From positions 54,465,001 through 54,529,000 of the forward strand of contig CM066732.1 of assembly GCA_033961575.1 (NCBI GenBank): a stretch of 64,000 nt of DNA. The letters are read 5' to 3'. The notes beneath the pieces are model-generated. The model ran no database searches. It was not told where the DNA came from and worked only from the letters and a program-made list of their open reading frames with translations. Shown in pieces: positions 58,885-64,000 of this stretch. The stretch's first letter is position 1, and every line of letters starts with the position of its first letter. The position numbers and the translations under genes were made by a program. This DNA comes from Aselliscus stoliczkanus. Its lineage: Eukaryota; Chordata; Mammalia; Chiroptera; Hipposideridae.

Positions 58885-59018
58885 TCGCCGGGCGCAGGAG
58901 CAGCCGGCTCGACCGCCCGCGCGGGGTAGGGGGCAGGCGCGGATCCCGCCGCCGCCGCGCGCCGCCCGGCTTCCCGCCTCCGGCCCGAGCGCATGCCGCC
59001 CGCCTGCCGCGGACACGG
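58885..59018 (+). other. CCNE1: CCNE1 exon 1 (5' UTR, inferred start)
   Basis: Ends at a clear GTGAGG donor (59019). The start is inferred from the repressor module around the human start site. It contains an ATG at 58993 that opens an upstream frame (see findings). Confidence 0.6.
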
Positions 59019-59320
59019 GTGAGGGCGACGCGGGCTCCCGGGGCGCCGGGCCGGGCGGGCCGGGGGGCGGGGGCGCGGGCCGGGGGCGCGGGGCGAGGTG
59101 CGGGGCGCGGGGCGCCGGGCCGGCAGGGCTTCCGGGCGCGCGGCCCCTGCAGCCGGGTTCGGGCCCCGTGTCGCGGGCTGCGGGCGGCGCCGCGGGTGAC
59201 AGGCCGCCCCGGGCCCATCGGCCATCTTCCCGGCCGCGCGCGCGGGAGGGGGCGGGGAGGGGAGCCCGGGCCCCCCGCCGCCGGCCGCGCTCACCCCGTG
59301 ACCTGCCCCGCGCCCCGCAG

Positions 59321-59372
59321 GACCGCGCTGCGACCGTGCGCGCCGCGCCATGCCGAGGGAGCGGAGAGAGAG
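59321..59372 (+). CDS. CCNE1: CCNE1 first coding exon (start codon, residues 1-8)
   Basis: CGCCCCGCAG acceptor, 29 bases of 5' UTR, ATG at 59350-59352 in a GCGCCATGC context, then codons for MPRERRE plus two bases of the next arginine, and a GTGAGC donor at 59373. The human protein starts MPRERRERDA as well, which fixes this start. A second in-frame Met (residue 16, at 59510 in the next exon) has a stronger ACCATGA context and matches the start of the shorter human isoform, so both may be used. Confidence 0.92.
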
Positions 59373-59388
59373 GTGAGCGGCCGGCGCC

Positions 59389-59460
59389 CGGGGGGGGAGG
59401 GCGGGGGGCGGGGGGGGGAGGGGGAGGGGGGAGCAGGGCAGCCCCCGCCCCCCCCCCCCG
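59389..59460 (+). other. G-run and C-run pair in CCNE1 intron 2
   Basis: At least five runs of four to nine G lie between 59389 and 59431, followed by a C-rich tract at 59441-59460, all in a 115-base intron. The sequence fits a G-quadruplex motif, or a G/C hairpin. Confidence 0.8.
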
Positions 59461-59487
59461 GTAACCGCCGTGCCGCCCGCCGCGCAG

Positions 59488-59575
59488 GGATGCCCAGGAG
59501 CCGGGCACCATGAAGGCGGAGGGCGGCCCCGACGCCTCCGCGCGCCCCAGGAAGAGGAAGGCCAATGTGGCCGTG
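59488..59575 (+). CDS. CCNE1: CCNE1 coding exon 2 (residues 8-37)
   Basis: Acceptor CCGCGCAG, donor GTGAGT at 59576. Encodes the end of the arginine codon, DAQEPGTMKAEGGPDASARP and RKRKANVAV. The RKRK cluster (residues 29-32) matches the basic nuclear-localisation segment of human cyclin E1. The alternative start Met16 is at 59510-59512. A few residues differ from human (AEGGPDA where human has EDGGAEF), normal for this disordered tail. Confidence 0.95.
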
Positions 59576-59751
59576 GTGAGTACAAAGGCGGCAGGTGGGG
59601 GCGGCCCGGCTCACCTGGGCAGCGGGCGGCGCGTGGGGGGCGCGTGGGACGCGTGGGGGGCGGCGCGCGCCCTCACCGGCTGTCTGCTCCCCTCTCTCCC
59701 GTGTCTGCCTTGGGGCCGTGGGCTGCGCCCTTGCGGCTGGTTCCTTGTTAG

Positions 59752-59820
59752 TTTCTGCAAGATCCGGATGAAGAGGTCGCCAAGGTGGACAGGACGGCGC
59801 GAAGCCAGGGCGGCGGCCAG
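59752..59820 (+). CDS. CCNE1: CCNE1 coding exon 3 (residues 38-60)
   Basis: Acceptor TTGTTAG, donor GTAGGT at 59821; 69 bases, exactly 23 codons reading FLQDPDEEVAKVDRTARSQG and GGQ. Human reads FLQDPDEEMAKIDRTARDQC in the same place. The exon is symmetric (phase 0), so skipping it would keep the frame. Confidence 0.95.
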
Positions 59821-61967
59821 GTAGGTTCGCTGGCAGAGGGCCTCCTGCTTCTCCGGGGCCAGTGGGCTCTCACAGCCCCTCGCCGCTCGCCGGAGGCCTT
59901 TGCCCGCGGCTGGACACTGACCTCCGCCAGTTTCGGGGCTCCAGGAGGGTCCCGTGCTCCAAATACATGCTGATGTCCGCAAGAACCAGAATGCACATGC
60001 CCCAGTTGTCTCCTTTTGCCCTTGAGGAAAGTGCGAGTCAGAGGAAGACGTTAGCCCAGAGCCCTTGCGAGGCTGCGCCGGAGTCTCTATTCCAGCCCCG
60101 TCTCTGGTCCGGAGACCTGGCGGGGGGGGCTCCTGACACAGCGCTTTGGGTGGCTATGAGAATGGGGGTTTGTGTGCTCCCACCCACACTTGCATTGTTT
60201 CCTCCTGCTGCTTAAGGTCCTCCCCGACCCCTCCTGCTGCCTTTAGGTCAGCCTGGAAACGCCCCCCACCCCCCACTTCTGGAAGTTTGTCCAGCCCTCC
60301 AGCAGTTCCCCACAGTGTGCGCACCGCCGTCTGGGGCTCGACCTGGCCTCAGTCAGAGTATTAGTGCAACATTCTGTGTCATGATGTGTGCGTTTCAACC
60401 CTTTTTTGTTGACTAGCTCATTTCTCCTGCCCCTCCTTCATGGACTTCCCGCCAAATTTCCTGCATGCTCATGATATCATTAGACTATCAGAAGTTCCTG
60501 GCAGAAAAAAGCTTATACTATCTGTCTACCTCCAGAAATGGCTGCAGACTGTAGTTACAGCTCCAGCAGGGAAAGCAGCCTTTCTCCAAACCAGCCCATC
60601 AGGCCTTCTGACCCGAGCACAGATAAAAGCCGAGCAGAAAGAGTGTCTGGACCGAAGGCAGTGGTCCTGACAGACGGGCAGTGGGTGTGCGCGCCGGCCG
60701 TGCCGCTGAGCGTGGGAGAGCGCAGGGCTTCGAAGCACTGGGCGACACTGTTTGCAGTGAGTGCCGATGCCCGGCAGACCCCATTCGTTAGCATTTGTGG
60801 GGCAGCTCCACTGCATATTGAACAAGGGGTTGATGGTTTCCTTCTCTCATAGAAGAAAAAAATACGTCAGTTTAGGACAGGAAATAAGATAGTGCATCCT
60901 CATTTCTTTCCTTTTTCTCATTTTCAAACCACGCAAGTTGATTTTTGTGGGTATGATAAAGTGGACCTCTACTTTGTGAAATGCAAGGCTAATTATTTGC
61001 TCAGCTGTGTTTTGAATTGAAATTTCTAACTGAGGTGAAGCAAAGCTGTCCATATTGAGCTCTTAGAGTTTTAGGTAGTCTCTGGTCTGATGGATCCCCT
61101 GAGTGGCGCCTGGGCTGCCTAAGACAGAGCCGTGGCCCTGCCCCTGCGCTGCAGAGAGGTGACAGTTGAGATACATGAGCAGCCAAATTATTTCCCACTA
61201 GAAGGTGTCTTCATGGTTGTCCAGAGATTAATGGCAACAGGTTTCTGCACATTTTGTAGAGTAGATAGCTTGGAAATTACCCACCCATTTATGGAGCAGA
61301 AGTCTGGAAGCAGACTCATGAAGCTAGAAGGTTGAGCTAACACCACCTTTTTGCCCGTTAACGACACAGAACAGCATAATGAGCACAGTTCAGCCCAGCC
61401 AACGGCCTTGAGCGACTTATAGCCATCATGCCAAGCTCCATGCAGCTGCTTCATTCGGACCACAGGGAACCTTTGATTTTGACCCTGGGCCTGTCTTAAT
61501 GAAAAGAATACCTTTTATCTTAAGTCCACTTAATATATCCATTTTGTTGTTTTGATTATTTTTACATGAGCTGCAACTTGTTTTATTGAAGTGGAGTCCT
61601 GGACTTTCTGTTAGTTACTTCTCAGAACATAATTTTGTGTAAGGAAGTTGTATTAAAAGTAGCATAAGGAGTCAGGGGCTGTTAGGAATCATCCCAATTG
61701 GTCTCTTGATATTACCTCACTCCTTCCTAAAGTCAGACTGACCTTGCTTCCTTTGAAACATGTACACACCCAAGTTATAGGACCCAGACTTATACACTGG
61801 CTCCTGGAAAGGCCAACTTTGGGAACCATGTGTCCGCTGGTGAGTCCCTCAGTTTGTGAGGAGCAGGCTGCAAACTGCTACCAGTTTGTCCCCAAAGGCC
61901 TGCTCTTAGCTCTCCAGGCCTCCAGCCATAGAGGGTGGCATCCAGCTTCTGCCTTCAGAACTAGAAT

Positions 61968-62080
61968 TCGTTTTTTTTTTTTTTGAGGGCACTGTCACTG
62001 GCCCTCACATGTGGGACCCGAACCAGGGCCGCTGGCTTCCCAAGCCAGCGCTTAACCACCGCGCCACTTGGCCGGCCCTA
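61968..62080 (-). mobile_element. Short tRNA-derived SINE in CCNE1 intron
   Basis: Minus strand: head GGGCCGGCCAAGTGGCGCGG, GTGGTTAAGCGCTGGCTTGG, B box GGTTCGGGTCCC, and a poly(T) on the left. Flanked by CTAGAATTC on both sides, the target-site duplication. Confidence 0.92.
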
Positions 62081-62544
62081 GAATTCATTCTTGAATGAAG
62101 AGCAACTAATGCAGTTGTAATGCAACCCTTTTTGAGTCGTGGAAACGCTCCCAGCCCACTGTCAAGGGGAGGCTGCCCCCCAGCAGCTGTTGGCAAGAGC
62201 TGTTGGGGTAATTTGCATGCCCAGCTCTGTGCACCTTGCTGGGGAAGGGCTCTGGCCTGAGTTGCTCTTCCCCGGACCCTGAAAGTGCTGTGGCTTCCTC
62301 TGAAAGTGGCTAGTGTGCTGTGACAGCCATCCTGGACCGTGTTTTTCAGGTGGATTTAGAGCCAAGTTTCCATGATCATTTATACACATCTCAGTTGTCT
62401 CTTTATTTTTCTAGTGAACATAGATGATTTCTCTGCTTTTGAAAAAAAAAAAAATGCCACAAGTGTCAGACTTTCCAAGTGCTTCCACGCTGGCAGGATT
62501 GTTACCTGCCATATCTTCAACAAAATCACTATTTCATAATTTTG

Positions 62545-62755
62545 AAAATCAGTCATATGTCAGAAAGGTGGTTACCAGAGGGGCAGAGGGGATGAAGAAG
62601 GTAAAGGGGTTCAAATACATGGAGACGGAAAGAGACTGCACTTTGGGTGGGGAACACAATGGAGTATTCGGATGTATTATAAAGCATCCGAAATTTATAT
62701 GTGTATTAACCAATATTACCCCGATAGATTTAATAAAAATAAATCCATCATAGGC
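62545..62755 (+). mobile_element. Young-looking L1 3' end
   Basis: GTGGTTACCAGAGGGGCAGA, ATGGAGACGGAAAGAGACTG, CTTTGGGTGGGGAACACAAT and ACCAATATTACCCCGATAGA, then AATAAAAATAAA, follow an L1 3' UTR of the type found in laurasiatherian mammals. Confidence 0.7.
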
Positions 62756-63173
62756 TTCTTTTTAGACTAGGACAATAAACAGTAACTTTAGAAAGAAAAT
62801 TTCCTAAGTGGCAAAATGACCTTAGTATTTTCCAGATATTGAAAATTGAATAACAGTAGGTATCTGGAATCTTTAAAAGCAAAGCCTGTTCTTTGGGTTT
62901 TTAAAGATGGTTATTCACTTATGAGTTGAGCTTTACTCAGGGCAGGGCTTTGGGGCAGGATTCAGGTTTATCTAAGCTCGGTCTCCAGAGTCATCGCAGT
63001 AGAACCTGTGACCGTTGCTTGATTGGGTTTTAATGGGGCAGATGTTCTTTTTGTCTTGTTTTGAATTAAGGAGAACAAAAGGTCCCTATTATGTAATATC
63101 TTTGGCTAGTCCTGCAACCAAAGGAAGAGGTCACATTCGATGTGACATTTTGTTTTAAAATGGGGAGACTTTA

Positions 63174-63283
63174 GGGCCGGCCAAGTGGCGTGGTGGTTGA
63201 GCCTGCCTTGGGAAGCCAGCGGCCCCGGTTCGGGTCCCACAAGTGAGGGCCAGTGACACTGCCCTCAAAAAAAAAAAAAAGAG
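63174..63283 (+). mobile_element. Short tRNA-derived SINE in CCNE1 intron
   Basis: Plus strand: AGGGCCGGCCAAGTGGCGTG, GGTGGTTGAGCCTGCCTTGG, B box GGTTCGGGTCCC, AGTGACACTGCCCTC and an A tail. Flanked by GGGGAGACTTTA on both sides. Confidence 0.92.
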
Positions 63284-63493
63284 GGGGGGAGACTTTATAG
63301 ATGGCAATTTACATTTTTGATCTTCTATACTTGTGAATGTGGAGTGCTTATGTAAATACTTCTGTTGGAAATTCTATTTTCCACTTTCAAAAATTTTTAG
63401 ATGTACTTGATAAAAAATGAGTTGTGACTACATAATCCCACAATGCACTTCAGTAGTCATCCCCAGTGTCTTACTGAGCTGCAAATGGATTCG

Positions 63494-63511
63494 TATGTGT
63501 GTGTATGTATG

Positions 63512-63555
<44 letters not shown>
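63494..63555 (+). repeat. (TG)n(TATG)n(TA)n microsatellite
   Basis: Compound repeat ending in about 20 perfect TA units, 350 bases upstream of a CCNE1 coding exon. Confidence 0.97.
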
Positions 63556-63558
<3 letters not shown>

Positions 63559-63903
63559 GTAATGTAAAAGTCTACTCCTCCTGCATCCATTTTTCTGCTC
63601 AAGCATCACATATGAGAATGATGATGTGGATGAAAAAATGCTACTGACCTTGTAGTTTTCTTCGATATTTCCTCCATGAACTCCTACGCTGGGACAGAAA
63701 TGAGCGAAAGCTTGGGGTCATTACCATGGCTCGTGCTCCTCCACGCTATCACCATCTTAATTTAGGCCAGAATATCTATTCAGGCCTGGAACTTGCTCTC
63801 CAGTGTGAAGACATGTTTTGAATTACTGGCTGCTCTACAAATCAATGAATGTAAAAAGAGCTGCTTTGCATCAAACCTTTAAAAGTGTGTTTCTCCTTTC
63901 CAG

Positions 63904-64000
63904 CCTTGGGGTAGTGATCCAGTGTGTGAGAGCCCCTGCTCCCTGATTCCCACACCTGACAAAGAAGAGGATGAGCTGGTGTACCCGAACCCCACGCACC
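63904..64000 (+). CDS. CCNE1: CCNE1 coding exon 4, partial (residues 61-92)
   Basis: Preceded by a strong pyrimidine tract and acceptor (TTTCTCCTTTCCAG). Encodes PWGSDPVCESPCSLIPTPDK and EEDELVYPNPTH up to the window end, where the exon continues. The LIPTPDKE motif holds Thr77 (codon 63952-63954; Thr62 in the short-isoform numbering), the N-terminal phosphodegron threonine recognised by the FBXW7 ubiquitin ligase, and it is intact here. Confidence 0.95.

Larger units (their letters stand above)
58030..59720. promoter_or_regulatory. CCNE1: CpG island, CCNE1 promoter and first exons
   Basis: About 1.7 kb of extreme GC and CpG content covering the promoter, exon 1 and the first coding exons of CCNE1. 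Many CCCCGCCC GC boxes (Sp1/KLF type) lie at 58430-58730. No canonical TATA box is visible. Long open frames here on both strands are a by-product of the GC content. Confidence 0.9.
59821..63903 (+). other. CCNE1 intron (4.1 kb)
   Basis: Runs from the GTAGGT donor to the TTTCCAG acceptor. Contains SINEs at 61970-62080 and 63174-63281, an L1 3' end at 62545-62755 and a (TA)n at 63494-63555. I see no further coding exon; frames at 60440-60850 have no cyclin similarity. Confidence 0.85.
58885..64000 (+). other. CCNE1: CCNE1 transcription unit (5' part, runs off the window)
   Basis: CCNE1 encodes cyclin E1, the regulatory subunit of CDK2 that drives the G1/S transition in the nucleus. Within the window lie the promoter, a non-coding exon 1, coding exons at 59350-59372, 59488-59575, 59752-59820 and 63904 onward, and introns of 302, 115, 176 and 4083 bases. 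The coded part covers residues 1-92 (plus one base), the disordered N-terminus with nuclear-localisation-type basic residues and the N-terminal phosphodegron. The cyclin box, which binds CDK2, lies beyond the right edge. All splice sites seen are GT-AG and the frame is open throughout. Confidence 0.95.

Noticed and set aside
58062..59585. Open frames of up to 483 codons over the CCNE1 promoter on both strands
   Set aside because: Very high GC content removes stop codons; the composition is Pro/Arg/Ala/Gly only and the frames cross the real CCNE1 exons and splice sites in the wrong phase.

Overview
The window is mammalian nuclear DNA: two intron-containing genes with CpG-island promoters lie about 50 kb apart in sequence dominated by interspersed repeats. 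The tRNA-derived SINEs start with a GGCCGGCC-type head, carry A and B boxes, and in long copies end in a 'CCCCAATAAAATCTTT' tail. This matches my memory of the VES-type SINEs of bats. With young L1 3' ends and a mariner remnant, a bat is the best guess (moderate confidence; species and family not resolved).

Left part (about 0.4-8.7 kb), minus strand: C19orf12, the gene for a small glycine-rich membrane protein of mitochondria, ER and their contact sites. The last coding exon with its 3' UTR, the first coding exon, and a CpG-island promoter with a likely non-coding first exon are all present. The reading frame is intact (141 codons).

Middle (about 8.7-58 kb): no protein-coding gene can be supported. 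It holds SINEs, L1, L2 and MIR fragments, MLT1 LTRs, an unassigned LTR, DNA transposons (MER2-like, pogo-like, hAT-like, mariner), micro- and minisatellites, two local duplications and plain unique sequence. The most unusual spot is near 34 kb, where a 5' half of a tRNA-Ile(AAT)-like sequence and a SINE inserted one after the other into the same 15-bp target.

Right part (about 58-64 kb), plus strand: the 5' portion of CCNE1 (cyclin E1). It has a large CpG-island promoter with tandem GC boxes, an AT-rich/TCCCGC module like the known cyclin E repressor element, a non-coding first exon, three short coding exons, a 4.1-kb intron with two SINEs, and the start of the next coding exon at the window edge. 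The order C19orf12(-) then CCNE1(+) matches human 19q12. The two genes are neighbours without a known shared pathway. I found no novel enzymatic or defence system; the notable signals concern repeats, regulation and genome evolution.
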